From: Fidelibacterota bacterium
GTDB lineage: Bacteria > Fidelibacterota > Marinisomatia > Marinisomatales > UBA1611
Assembly: GCA_016784605.1 (NCBI GenBank)
Contig: JADHUI010000020.1
Coordinates: 1-45,258, forward strand
DNA: 45,258 bases
Direction of reading: 5' to 3'
Positions within the stretch are counted from its first letter, which is position 1. Each line of letters begins with the position of its first letter. The position numbers and the translations under genes are program-made. Below, one piece after another: positions 18,847 through 26,591 of this stretch. The notes under the pieces were generated by a model. The model was not told the origin of the DNA and searched no databases. It saw nothing but the letters and a program-made list of their open reading frames with translations.

Positions 18847-18871
18847 GGGCAGGGAAACCTGCCCTTTTTTT
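18847..18871 (+). terminator. Intrinsic terminator of the T9SS cargo gene
   Basis: GGGCAGG at 18847-18853 and CCTGCCC at 18858-18864 form a perfect 7-bp stem with a GAAA loop. A run of seven T follows, and five A precede. It lies 28 bases after the stop codon. Confidence 0.9.
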
Positions 18872-18894
18872 GTAATTTCTCATACGATATTTAT

Positions 18895-18977
18895 GCCGCG
18901 GTGGTGGAATTGGTAGACACGCCAGATTTAGGATCTGGTGCACATTGTGCGTGAAGGTTCGAGCCCTTTCCGCGGTA
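18895..18977 (+). tRNA. tRNA-Leu (anticodon UAG)
   Basis: The acceptor arm pairs GCCGCGG at 18895-18901 with CCGCGGT at 18970-18976, with discriminator A at 18977. The anticodon stem CCAGA/TCTGG encloses the loop TTTAGGA, giving anticodon UAG, which reads CUN leucine codons. The D-arm 'TGGTGGAATTGGTAGACA' and T-arm 'GGTTCGAGCCC' are canonical, and the long variable arm is the class II form expected for leucine. The 3' CCA is not encoded (CAA follows). It has its own terminator-like hairpin immediately downstream. Confidence 0.95.
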
Positions 18978-18980
18978 CAA

Positions 18981-19020
18981 AAAAAGCCATAATTCTTTTT
19001 TAAAGAGTTATGGCTTTTTT
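18981..19020. terminator. Bidirectional intrinsic terminator between tRNA-Leu and the cox operon
   Basis: AGCCATAA at 18985-18992 pairs with TTATGGCT at 19009-19016, extended inward by TCTTT/AAAGA. It has an A-run on the left and a T-run on the right, so it can end the rightward tRNA transcript and the leftward cox operon transcript. Confidence 0.85.
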
Positions 19021-19036
19021 ATATGTTCGTTTAAGA

Positions 19037-19621
19037 TTAAGAAATACGCATTAATCCATTCACATCTATGCTAAGACGTGATAATTCCGATTGATCGGAT
19101 GCAGTATAATATCCACGAATTTGCCCATTGTTATCCACAAGAATGTAACGATTTGGTTCTGAATCTTTTTTTATAGGTATATGAAATCCATTTTGAACTA
19201 ATTCGGTAATCTTATTTGCATTCCCGGTAATAATTTCCCATCGTTTTTCACTTGGTCGATTGTTTTCTATAAATGACTGGATAGCAGCAATATTCGTTTC
19301 ATGTGTTATAGTCAGAAATTTAATTTCATGATTAATTCCCCAATCTTGAGCAAATTTATTTATTTGATCAGCCATGATAGAAGATTGAGAAGATTGGATA
19401 TTTTTCACATAATTAATGACCCACGTTTCACCTCTTAAATCTAATAATGTAAATGGTGTTTCGTCAGCATGTTGGAGATTAAAGCCAGGCACTGCTCCAT
19501 AATAGATAGAACCCACATTTGTGCCATTATCTCTTGTTACAATGTGTACGCCTAAGGAAAAGAGAAATACGACACATAGAATTGTGAGTATTCCTTCTCT
19601 ACGAAAAGTAACTTTATTCAT
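19037..19621 (-). CDS. Sco1/SenC-like thioredoxin-fold protein lacking the copper-binding cysteines
   Basis: This 194-residue protein has one N-terminal membrane anchor (about residues 12-26) and a thioredoxin-like domain outside the membrane. The overall pattern ('G.VPGF.L....G..F.L.DLRG..WVINYV', then 'ILVDNNGQIRGYY') is that of Sco proteins, which carry copper to the CuA site of CoxB. The CxxxC position, expected right after 'WVINYV', reads QxxxS, and the downstream His before 'LVD' is absent. A normal Sco1 copper site is therefore missing. As the last gene of a cox operon it probably still helps oxidase assembly in some other way. It overlaps the upstream 74-residue gene by 8 bases. Confidence 0.65.
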   Translation of the reverse strand: MNKVTFRREGILTILCVVFLFSLGVHIVTRDNGTNVGSIYYGAVPGFNLQHADETPFTLLDLRGETWVINYVKNIQSSQSSIMADQINKFAQDWGINHEIKFLTITHETNIAAIQSFIENNRPSEKRWEIITGNANKITELVQNGFHIPIKKDSEPNRYILVDNNGQIRGYYTASDQSELSRLSIDVNGLMRIS

Positions 19622-19838
19622 ATTTAGATTGTTCTTCTATTTTATTTTGTTTTCTTACGATGGATATGAAAATACCAACAACCAAGAACGGTGAACCGAG
19701 TAAAAGTCCTACCGGAACTAAAATATCGGTAAACTGATTATCCTGCCCAGCACAAAAAGGACAGGCACTAATAGAACTGAATACGATTATTAGTAGTATA
19801 ATAGTTTGCCTAGAATAGTTATGCCAATGTTTTTGCAT
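19614..19838 (-). CDS. Small exported membrane protein with an N-terminal CxxC (cox operon 1)
   Basis: This 74-residue protein has a signal-like hydrophobic segment (about 12-26), the motif CPFC at 26-29 right behind it, and one further membrane helix (about 38-60) with a basic tail. The cysteine pair should face the periplasm. I recognise no family. A protein of identical length and layout is encoded in the second cox operon at 26172-26396. The position between subunit IV and the Sco-like gene suggests a role in copper delivery or disulfide chemistry during oxidase assembly. That is inference. Confidence 0.65.
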   Translation of the reverse strand: MQKHWHNYSRQTIILLIIVFSSISACPFCAGQDNQFTDILVPVGLLLGSPFLVVGIFISIVRKQNKIEEQSKYE

Positions 19839-19845
19839 GATGGTA

Positions 19846-20127
19846 TTAGCCTACCCAACGAAACGGGACATCATACATAACGCCAAAAGCAAAGTAGAGT
19901 GCCAATGGAATTGGGATGAGTAAGGCTCTTCGTAAAAATTTAGTTTCATATCTTAAATGCATATAAATAAGCGCTACAAGCATAATTTTTGTAATTGCAA
20001 ATGCAAATAATAACGCAACTTGTCCCGCTTTTGAAATGGGTAATTGAACAACTCCAACTTCTACAATTGTTAATACGGCCAACCAAATAGCATTAATTAT
20101 ATAAGTCTTTTTATGATTATTTTCCAT
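19846..20127 (-). CDS. coxD: Cytochrome c oxidase subunit IV (operon 1)
   Basis: This 93-residue protein has three predicted membrane helices (about 9-28, 36-56 and 66-86) and the segment 'ITKIMLVALIYMHLRYE', which is the signature of prokaryotic subunit IV (caa3/COX4 family). It is a structural subunit of the aa3-type oxidase and has no cofactors. The gene lies 12 bases downstream of coxC in the operon. Confidence 0.85.
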   Translation of the reverse strand: MENNHKKTYIINAIWLAVLTIVEVGVVQLPISKAGQVALLFAFAITKIMLVALIYMHLRYETKFLRRALLIPIPLALYFAFGVMYDVPFRWVG

Positions 20128-20139
20128 TGTATGCTCCTT

Positions 20140-20772
20140 TTAAATCAAATAAATAACGGTGAAAACAAAAATCCAGATTAAATCAATAAAGTGCCAGAAT
20201 AATCCGAGGATTTCAACTTTATCAGAATTTTCAGACGTATAGTTATATTTATTAGCGGCAAAAAGAATGCATCCAATATAAATCACACCTGATAATACAT
20301 GTAATCCATGAAAAGCAGTTGTTGCATAAAATACTGCAGCATATGTCCCAGTGCTAGGCACGAAATTTGTTGCTCCCACAAACCCGGCTTCAGCTAAATG
20401 TTGAGTTAAAGTTTCATTTCCAATGATAAAATGGGAATACTCATAAATCTGAATCCCAAGGAAAGCAATACCCCCCGCCATGGTCATGGCCAAATAGGTT
20501 TTCAATCCTTTTTGATCTCCTTTTTGAATGGCATTTAATGCCATTACCATTGTAAAACTAGTGCAAATTAATAGAAAAGTATTAAATGCAGTTAAGTTTA
20601 TATCCAAAATTGTACCTGGTTCAGGCCAAGATGACATTGACAACCTTAAAGCTGCACCACCAATTAATAATCCACCAAAGGATAAGCCATCCATAATAAT
20701 AAACAGCCACATGGCAAGTTTACCGGTTGTTGCTTTTCCCCAAGGGTCTCTTATTGCAATTACATCACTCAT
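20140..20772 (-). CDS. coxC: Cytochrome c oxidase subunit III, downstream copy (operon 1)
   Basis: This 210-residue membrane protein belongs to the COX3 family, with five or more helices and the C-terminal signature 'FYATTAFHGLHVLSGVIYIG' then 'GLFWHFIDLIWIFVF'. Subunit III stabilises the catalytic core and proton uptake. It is the second of two adjacent COX3-type genes (the other is at 20791-21372). The two products share the 'HGLHV..G' and 'LLWHF.D..W' blocks but differ widely elsewhere. The start fits the short N-terminal extension before the first helix. Confidence 0.9.
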   Translation of the reverse strand: MSDVIAIRDPWGKATTGKLAMWLFIIMDGLSFGGLLIGGAALRLSMSSWPEPGTILDINLTAFNTFLLICTSFTMVMALNAIQKGDQKGLKTYLAMTMAGGIAFLGIQIYEYSHFIIGNETLTQHLAEAGFVGATNFVPSTGTYAAVFYATTAFHGLHVLSGVIYIGCILFAANKYNYTSENSDKVEILGLFWHFIDLIWIFVFTVIYLI

Positions 20773-20790
20773 TATTTAATTACTCCTTTA

Positions 20791-21372
20791 CTAAATTATA
20801 AAAATGGCTACAAATAAACATACCCATAACACATCTAAAAAGTGCCAAAGTAATCCTACTTGTTTGAACAGATTTGATATTTCATAATCTGAATTAGTTT
20901 TATTTAGTTTAACGTACACCAATGCTAATGCTCCAACACCAGCAACAATATGAAGGCCATGCATTCCTGTGAGCAGAAAAAAAACAGAACCAATAATATT
21001 GGATTTGGGTGTAAATCCTTCATTAACGAGGACATCCCACAAAATCAATTGAGCTAAAAGGAAAATAACCCCTAATCCTAAAGTTACTCCAAGCCATTTT
21101 TTTGCCTTGTTAATATTTATTTTTGAAAAATTGGCTGATTTGTGATAGGTATAGCTACTGGCTAGGAGTACAATAGTATTTCCAATTGCAATTGTTATTG
21201 GGATTAGTCCTGTTCCAGGCCTACTCCACATTCCGAATTGAATTCGGAGAATGGAATAACTCACAAAAAATGTCACAAATAACATTGTAATACATCCCAA
21301 TGCGATAACCATGCCTAATGTTGAAGTAAATTCATCAACCTTAAACTTTTTTGATAATGCTTGCGTTGTCAT
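20791..21372 (-). CDS. coxC: Cytochrome c oxidase subunit III-like protein, upstream copy (operon 1)
   Basis: This 193-residue COX3-family membrane protein has about five helices, the block 'LLTGMHGLHIVAGV' and the final 'GLLWHFLDVLWVCLF'. Tandem COX3-type genes next to coxA occur in Bacteroidetes-like operons, where one copy may replace or accompany the other in the complex. It sits 7 bases after coxA and 18 bases before the other coxC, firmly inside the operon. Confidence 0.88.
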   Translation of the reverse strand: MTTQALSKKFKVDEFTSTLGMVIALGCITMLFVTFFVSYSILRIQFGMWSRPGTGLIPITIAIGNTIVLLASSYTYHKSANFSKININKAKKWLGVTLGLGVIFLLAQLILWDVLVNEGFTPKSNIIGSVFFLLTGMHGLHIVAGVGALALVYVKLNKTNSDYEISNLFKQVGLLWHFLDVLWVCLFVAIFII

Positions 21373-21379
21373 ATTAATT

Positions 21380-23095
21380 TTATGAAGAAATGGGTTCGGA
21401 CTGAGAAATCCAATCTCGATCCTTCACTTTTGGATTACTGTATTCATGCGGCCCATTGTAAATAGTCGGGACAGTCTCAAAATTCCCATGAGGGATTGGT
21501 GCTTCCAATATCCATTCTAGCGTAGCGGCACCCCAAGGATTAGCTTCAGCTTTTTCACCTTTAATCATAGAATGAATAAAGTTGTAAACAAAAATAAGTT
21601 GTGCCAACCCAAGGGCAATCGCAAACCAAGTGATATACTCGTTTAACCACATCATTGGTTTAATAAAGTCGTAGTTACTTGGATCGTAAATCCGTCTATG
21701 ATGTCCACCATAGCCTAAAACCATCATATTAAAGAAAACATAATTTAATGGAATGAATGAAACCCAAAAATGGAGCTTCCCAAGAAAGGGATTCATTTTC
21801 CGTTCAAACATTTTTGGAAACCAGAAGTATATTGCAGCAAAGCTACCAAATAGAACAGAGGCTGCCATTGTATAATGGAAATGCCCAACTACAAACATAG
21901 TATCATGAAGATAAATATCTGCAGTAATAGTTGCATTATATAGACCTGTTAAACCCCCAATCCCAAATACCCACATAACAGACATGGCAAATAACATTGG
22001 AGTATCAAACTTAATAGATCCTTTCCATAAAGTGCCCAGCCAGTTAAAGAAGAACATGGCTGATGGAATACTAATAAGTAATGTTAAAAACATGAAGGAT
22101 TTACCTAACAGTGGACTCATCCCTGTTGTATACATATGATGTCCCCATACTAACATACTTAAAGATGCAACTGTTGTCATTGCAATAGCGGTTACTTTAT
22201 AACCAAATGCGGGTTTTCGTGAAAATACAGATAATAAATCTGAAACAATCCCCCAGGCAGGAAGAATTAAAATGTAAACTTCAGGATGTCCAAAGATCCA
22301 GAAAACATGTTGGTAAAGAAGTGGGTCGCCTCCATCAACAGTTGCTAGTCCACCGGAAATAAAAAATTGAGTTCCGATGGTTCTATCCATAAGAAGTAAA
22401 ATCAATCCCGCTGCAATAACAGGAACAAATATTGCGTTTAAAATGGATGTAAGCCAAAGTCCCCACACAGTAAGCGGCATTCTAAAATAAGTCATTCCTG
22501 GAGCACGTAATCGAACAACGGTTATAATATAATTGATAGCGCCCATCATGGAAGATGTTCCGGCTAATGTGAGGGCTATTGTCCATAATGTTTGACCTTC
22601 ACCTGCGATTCCACCAACGGGTGAACTCAATGGAGGATAAGACGTCCATCCGCCTGCTGCTGTTCCATCGGGTAATAAATAGGATGCTAATAGAACAAGG
22701 GATGCAAGCACCATTGTCCAAAAAGAGATCATATTCAATTTTGGAAATGCCATATCAGGTGCACCAATTTGTAATGGAATAACAAAATTTCCGAATGCAC
22801 CAATAAGAAGAGGCGTTATTGCCCAAAAAATCATAATGGTCCCATGCATTGTAAAAAGAGCATTATATTTATCCGGATCAATAATACCACCGGTTCCTGA
22901 GAAAAGGATATCTCCCAGTAGCCACCAAGGAACGGGTTGTTCAGGGTAAGCTAATTGCCACCGTATGAGTAAAGCTTGAAATCCTCCAAATAATACAAAA
23001 AAGAGTCCTAACCATAGAAATTGCTTACCGATAACTTTATGGTCTAAGGAAAATATATATTTAGACCAAAAAGATTGTTCATGATGTTCTGACAT
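21380..23095 (-). CDS. coxA: Cytochrome c oxidase subunit I (operon 1), K-channel lysine replaced by Phe
   Basis: This 571-residue subunit has 12 helices and carries heme a, heme a3 and CuB. Visible ligands are H84 (heme a), H270 with cross-linked Y274 and E272 in 'GHPEVY', CuB H319/H320 in 'GHHM', and H405 and H407 in 'VGHFHY'. D-channel residues N103, D114 and N121 are present, making it an A1-type oxidase. An ungapped 50-residue comparison from 'HHM' to 'TPML' puts Phe348 where bovine Lys319 stands, so the K-channel lysine is missing. It abuts the coxB gene, with overlapping stop and start. Confidence 0.96.
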   Translation of the reverse strand: MSEHHEQSFWSKYIFSLDHKVIGKQFLWLGLFFVLFGGFQALLIRWQLAYPEQPVPWWLLGDILFSGTGGIIDPDKYNALFTMHGTIMIFWAITPLLIGAFGNFVIPLQIGAPDMAFPKLNMISFWTMVLASLVLLASYLLPDGTAAGGWTSYPPLSSPVGGIAGEGQTLWTIALTLAGTSSMMGAINYIITVVRLRAPGMTYFRMPLTVWGLWLTSILNAIFVPVIAAGLILLLMDRTIGTQFFISGGLATVDGGDPLLYQHVFWIFGHPEVYILILPAWGIVSDLLSVFSRKPAFGYKVTAIAMTTVASLSMLVWGHHMYTTGMSPLLGKSFMFLTLLISIPSAMFFFNWLGTLWKGSIKFDTPMLFAMSVMWVFGIGGLTGLYNATITADIYLHDTMFVVGHFHYTMAASVLFGSFAAIYFWFPKMFERKMNPFLGKLHFWVSFIPLNYVFFNMMVLGYGGHHRRIYDPSNYDFIKPMMWLNEYITWFAIALGLAQLIFVYNFIHSMIKGEKAEANPWGAATLEWILEAPIPHGNFETVPTIYNGPHEYSNPKVKDRDWISQSEPISS

Positions 23096-23946
23096 TATTT
23101 AATCTCCTTCCAGGCCCAACCCCAATCGGCGGGCGGACCATCAGATGCTGCGGTTTCTTCATCGTCTCCCCAATCGTCCCATTCATCTTCTTCATCATCT
23201 TCAGGAGCCAAGGAGAGCAACCAGTTTTCGTAATCTTCTTGCGAATCGACAGTCAAATAACCTTTCATTTTATAATGGCTATTACCACAGAGTTCTGCGC
23301 AAGCTATTTCAAACTCACCTGTCTCAAGTGCTTGGAACCACATGGCATTTACCATACCTGGTGTCGCATCTTGTTTGACGCGAAAATTGGGTATATAAAA
23401 AGAATGAATAACGTCCCAAGGTGCAATTTGAATCACAATAGGTTTACCTACTGGAACATGCATTTGGTTTTGAGCAGGGATAAGATCATCATCCGTATTA
23501 AATTTCCCGTCTGCTCCAGGATATCGAAAATTCCATGCAAACTGTTGAGGCATAACTTCAACACGAACGACATTTTCCCCTTTTGGAAAATTCCAAAAAG
23601 CTTCTTTTAAATCTCTAAATGACATGGTTTCAATTACAGTGTCTACTGAAAAGAAAACAAGAAGTCCAACCGCAAGGGTAGCCATAACATGTTTTTTCGA
23701 ATTACCATGATCATAATCAGCTTTATGCCCAGGTCTTGCCCTATACTTAACAACAAAATAAAGCATGGCTAAAATGACTATACCAAAATAGATAGTAATC
23801 ACAAGATCTGTATATTGTATGACTTTATCAATCCGATATCCATCAAGAGATACATCCTTTGGAGGGTCAATAAACCATAAACCCCAAGACGCCTTTTTGA
23901 ATAGGTGCACTTGTTTTTTAATCCATAATGTGATTTGATTCATCAT
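23095..23946 (-). CDS. coxB: Cytochrome c oxidase subunit II with acidic tail (operon 1)
   Basis: This 283-residue subunit accepts electrons from cytochrome c or a cupredoxin through CuA. It has two membrane helices (about 46-68 and 87-108) and a periplasmic cupredoxin domain. The CuA ligands H181, C216, C220, H224 and M227 are all present, together with E218. There is no fused cytochrome c domain. The C-terminus carries an unusual Asp/Glu/Trp-rich tail (about 251-268) that is echoed in the second CoxB. It is preceded by 22 bases after the Rrf2 gene, so the regulator is the first gene of this operon. Confidence 0.95.
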   Translation of the reverse strand: MMNQITLWIKKQVHLFKKASWGLWFIDPPKDVSLDGYRIDKVIQYTDLVITIYFGIVILAMLYFVVKYRARPGHKADYDHGNSKKHVMATLAVGLLVFFSVDTVIETMSFRDLKEAFWNFPKGENVVRVEVMPQQFAWNFRYPGADGKFNTDDDLIPAQNQMHVPVGKPIVIQIAPWDVIHSFYIPNFRVKQDATPGMVNAMWFQALETGEFEIACAELCGNSHYKMKGYLTVDSQEDYENWLLSLAPEDDEEDEWDDWGDDEETAASDGPPADWGWAWKEIK

Positions 23947-23968
23947 CGTATCATATCCTCCGATGTGT

Positions 23969-24418
23969 TTAGTTTAATGTCTGTTTATTGTTTGAGAATT
24001 CAAGAAAATTACGATTGGATTCATTCGCTAAATCACAAATCGACTTTCCATTTAATATAGATAACATTTGATCTTGAGCTTGTTGCCATACTTTTCGTAC
24101 GGCGCAATAAGATGTTTGATCGCAATATTTTTCATCAACCAAACATTGGTTAAGAATTATTTGTCCTTCTATGCCTTGAATTATATCTAAGAGTGAAATT
24201 GAATCTCCTGGTTTGGCAAGCATGACTCCGCCACCTTTACCTCGAGATGATCGAACTAACCCAATTTTAACCAGTTGCCCCATAATTTTTCTCAAGAGTG
24301 TTTCAGGTATATTCTGTTCTTTTGAAATATCAGAAATATGTGTCACTTTTCCCTTGGATATGGAAGATAAATGAATCATGGCTCTAACGGCATATTCGCC
24401 TGTCATAGAAATGCGCAT
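23969..24418 (-). CDS. Rrf2-family transcriptional regulator heading cox operon 1
   Basis: This 149-residue protein has an N-terminal winged helix (residues 1-65; recognition region 'PETLLRKIMGQL...GLVRSSRGKGGG') and a dimerisation helix. Cysteines C92, C99 and C105 form the Cys cluster that in IscR, NsrR and RsrR holds an Fe-S centre. It is therefore probably a redox, NO or iron-sulfur sensor controlling the cox operon, in which it is the first gene. Which signal it senses is not decidable here. Promoters for it and the divergent Crp/Fnr gene share the 178 bases between them. Confidence 0.88.
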   Translation of the reverse strand: MRISMTGEYAVRAMIHLSSISKGKVTHISDISKEQNIPETLLRKIMGQLVKIGLVRSSRGKGGGVMLAKPGDSISLLDIIQGIEGQIILNQCLVDEKYCDQTSYCAVRKVWQQAQDQMLSILNGKSICDLANESNRNFLEFSNNKQTLN

Positions 24419-24519
24419 TTACAAATATTCCCTATGAAAAGGGGTAAATGTGAGTATTGTAGTCATATTAGGGGTTAAAGGTTGGAATAGTAGATGTATT
24501 ACTCAATGACGTTTGCTAG

Positions 24520-24549
24520 TTATATAATTGACTTTTGTCAATTATATAA
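24520..24549. promoter_or_regulatory. Perfect 13-bp-arm palindrome with Crp/Fnr-type core
   Basis: The bases TTATATAATTGAC and GTCAATTATATAA flank a TTTT centre at 24533-24536. The core TTGAC-N4-GTCAA (24528-24541) closely resembles FNR/FixK/Dnr-type boxes (TTGAT-N4-ATCAA). It lies 56 bases before the start of the Crp/Fnr gene and 102 bases before the divergent Rrf2 start. It is probably an autoregulatory site that may also control Rrf2 and cox operon 1. Confidence 0.7.
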
Positions 24550-24596
24550 AAAAAATATTATTTATATAAGACAGTATAATCATCTAATTTTAGAAT

Positions 24597-25310
24597 ATGA
24601 CTGCTACCCCCACTACAAGCACTTGTAAGCTTTGCCCATCAAGGCATTTGAGTATTTTTAAAGAATTGGAGCCCCAAAGTGTTGCAAAACTTGATAGAAA
24701 CAAAACGGTTCATCATTATAAAAAAGGGCAAATAATCTTTCTAGAAGGACACCCTGCTTATGGTTTATATTGTATTAGTAAAGGCAAGGTAAAAATATAT
24801 TGTACTACACCGGAGGGGAAGCGACAAATATTGAGAATTGCTGATAAAGGAGATCCTGTTGGTCATTTAGCTGTTTTTTCTGGGCAACCCTATGCTGGGA
24901 CTGCGGAAGCTTTAGAAGAAACATCTATTTGTTTTATTGATCGTAATCTCATATTTCCAACTTTATCAAATGAAAAGGATATTAGTTGGGAAATTGTGAA
25001 AAGATTATCTGAAGATTTAATTGAAGCGCATCACGAAACAACTCGAATGGCTCATCATTCTGTTACCGAAAGAGTTGCAGGATTATTATTGCTCCTCAAG
25101 GAAAAATATGGAAAGAAGAAATTTGGCGGAATTTTAATTGATATTCCATTGTCGAGAGAAGATTTAGCTGATTTAGCGGGAACTTCGGTTGAAACACTTG
25201 TTAGAACATTAACAGGCTTTCGTGATGAGGAAATTATAATGACGCAAAAACGTCAAACAATTATATTAAACGCCATTCGTTTATCAGAAATTGCAGGCCT
25301 TTCTGACTAG
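24597..25310 (+). CDS. Crp/Fnr-family transcriptional regulator
   Basis: This 237-residue protein has an N-terminal cyclic-nucleotide-type beta-roll (about residues 22-140), a long dimer helix and a C-terminal winged helix with 'LSREDLADLAGTSVETLVRTLTGF' (about 182-205), where 'ETLVRTL' is the recognition helix. C10 and C13 form a CxxC at the extreme N-terminus. This is reminiscent of FNR, but the full FNR cysteine spacing is not reproduced, so Fe-S sensing is uncertain. Placed between two cox operons and carrying a matching palindrome in its own promoter, it is the likely oxygen or redox regulator of these oxidases. Confidence 0.88.
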   Translation: MTATPTTSTCKLCPSRHLSIFKELEPQSVAKLDRNKTVHHYKKGQIIFLEGHPAYGLYCISKGKVKIYCTTPEGKRQILRIADKGDPVGHLAVFSGQPYAGTAEALEETSICFIDRNLIFPTLSNEKDISWEIVKRLSEDLIEAHHETTRMAHHSVTERVAGLLLLLKEKYGKKKFGGILIDIPLSREDLADLAGTSVETLVRTLTGFRDEEIIMTQKRQTIILNAIRLSEIAGLSD

Positions 25311-25320
25311 TAAATATTTT

Positions 25321-26160
25321 TTACCAGTCGTCGTCACCCCATTCATCTTCATCATCTTCTTCTAATAATAGTTGAGCTTGCTCATCAAGCCATGCTGTAT
25401 AATCTTCTTCAGAATGCACTGTTAAGAATCCTTGCATCCGATAATGCCCTAGGCCGCATAATTGTGCACAGGCAATTTCAAATCCCTTACCTTCGCGCGC
25501 TGATCCAACAAGAGTTTCCAAATAGTCTTCAGAGGTCATTGTTGCCTCAAACCAAAGAGGGATACTCATACCAGGAATAGCATCCTGTTTTACCCGAAAT
25601 TCAGGTAAGAAAAAACTATGAATCACATCTTTGGATGAAAGGTCTATACGAATTTGTTTATTCACCGGAATATGAAGTTGGTTTATCGTAGTAAAATCGT
25701 CTGCAGCATTTGGATCACTTTTATCGAGTCCGATAGGGTTTGATTCTTCATCGACAAGGTTTACATCTCTTGCGCCGAAGATACCATCATTACCTGGGTA
25801 ATGAATATTCCAAGCATACTGTTGAGCTACAACGCGAATTTCTTCTGCACCATCTGCTTTATTTGGAACGTCATTTACACGGTTAGCCCAAATAGGAAGT
25901 GCAAACCCAATTAAAATGACAAACTCAATGAGAGCTACGGCTACTTCTAGCCCTGAAGAAACATGAGATTTTACACCTGCATAATCAGCTTTTGGGTTAC
26001 GAGATGCGCTGAATCGATAAAGTGTATACAAAAAGAATAAACCCCACCCTATAAATAGAAATAGCATTAGCCAATGAAATAAGCTAATAACTTCATCTAT
26101 TTCACCACCATGGACAGATACGTTTATGGGTAATCCTAATTTTTGTAAAATGTCTAACAC
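25321..26160 (-). CDS. coxB: Cytochrome c oxidase subunit II with acidic tail (operon 2)
   Basis: This 279-residue subunit has two membrane helices (about 27-48 and 71-92) and a CuA domain with H181, C231, C235, H239 and M242. Position 233, usually the Glu that also binds Mg, is Gln ('CAQLCG'). There is no cytochrome c fusion. An acidic, Trp-containing tail occupies residues 266-279, similar to the other CoxB. Unusually, coxB is the last gene of its operon rather than the first. It converges with the Crp/Fnr gene, with only 10 bases between the stop codons. Confidence 0.94.
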   Translation of the reverse strand: MLDILQKLGLPINVSVHGGEIDEVISLFHWLMLFLFIGWGLFFLYTLYRFSASRNPKADYAGVKSHVSSGLEVAVALIEFVILIGFALPIWANRVNDVPNKADGAEEIRVVAQQYAWNIHYPGNDGIFGARDVNLVDEESNPIGLDKSDPNAADDFTTINQLHIPVNKQIRIDLSSKDVIHSFFLPEFRVKQDAIPGMSIPLWFEATMTSEDYLETLVGSAREGKGFEIACAQLCGLGHYRMQGFLTVHSEEDYTAWLDEQAQLLLEEDDEDEWGDDDW

Positions 26161-26171
26161 AGATATTCCTC

Positions 26172-26396
26172 CTAGATTTCTTTTTGATTAGATGTAAGCT
26201 GTTCTGCTCGGTTTTTAATTCGAATCATGACAGCGCCAACGCTCCCAAGCATACCGCCAGTTACACCCAATAATGTAATAATAGCCCAATTCATTCCTTC
26301 TGTGGCTGGAGCATCAGAAGCACCATAACACGTCGCACAAGCTTCCGAGATACTTGGCAAAATACTTATGCCTATTGCGATAAGAAAATGAATCAT
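26172..26396 (-). CDS. Small exported membrane protein with an N-terminal CxxC (cox operon 2)
   Basis: I start this 74-residue protein at 26396, where its ATG overlaps the upstream stop as ATGA. A longer reading frame to 26519 would overlap the upstream gene heavily. It has a signal-like segment (about 2-17), CATC at residues 20-23, one membrane helix at about 37-59 and a charged tail. It has the same length and architecture as the 74-residue protein of operon 1, though sequence identity is low. A periplasmic copper or thiol role in oxidase assembly is a reasonable guess. Confidence 0.65.
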   Translation of the reverse strand: MIHFLIAIGISILPSISEACATCYGASDAPATEGMNWAIITLLGVTGGMLGSVGAVMIRIKNRAEQLTSNQKEI

Positions 26397-26590
26397 ATTG
26401 TTTTGAATTTTTGAATGACTTTTTGTAAATAAATGGCTAATCCAATTCCCATAATAATCCCTAGGGCACCTAGCGCATTGGATAAACCTGAATTGATTGA
26501 TGGATTTTGTAATTGCCATATCCCATATCCACCTGTAACTAGAATGGATAAAGAAATAAAGAAAATATGAAATGATTTGAGACTTAACAT
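26393..26590 (-). CDS. Small membrane protein of cox operon 2
   Basis: This 65-residue protein has two predicted membrane helices (about 6-25 and 38-58) and a basic C-terminus. No family is recognised. It lies directly between subunit IV (1 base gap) and the CxxC protein (4-base overlap), so it is likely an accessory or assembly subunit of the second oxidase. No counterpart is seen in operon 1. Confidence 0.6.
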   Translation of the reverse strand: MLSLKSFHIFFISLSILVTGGYGIWQLQNPSINSGLSNALGALGIIMGIGLAIYLQKVIQKFKTI

Positions 26591-26591
26591 C

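Noticed and set aside
22096-22104. Lys332 in operon 1 CoxA as substitute for the K-channel lysine
   Set aside because: It lies 16 residues earlier in the helix-loop region, so it is unlikely to sit in the channel; it needs a model to exclude fully.
26397-26519. Longer N-terminus for the 74-residue CxxC protein of cox operon 2
   Set aside because: It would overlap almost all of the upstream gene and lacks a signal peptide; the ATGA overlap start at 26396 gives one.
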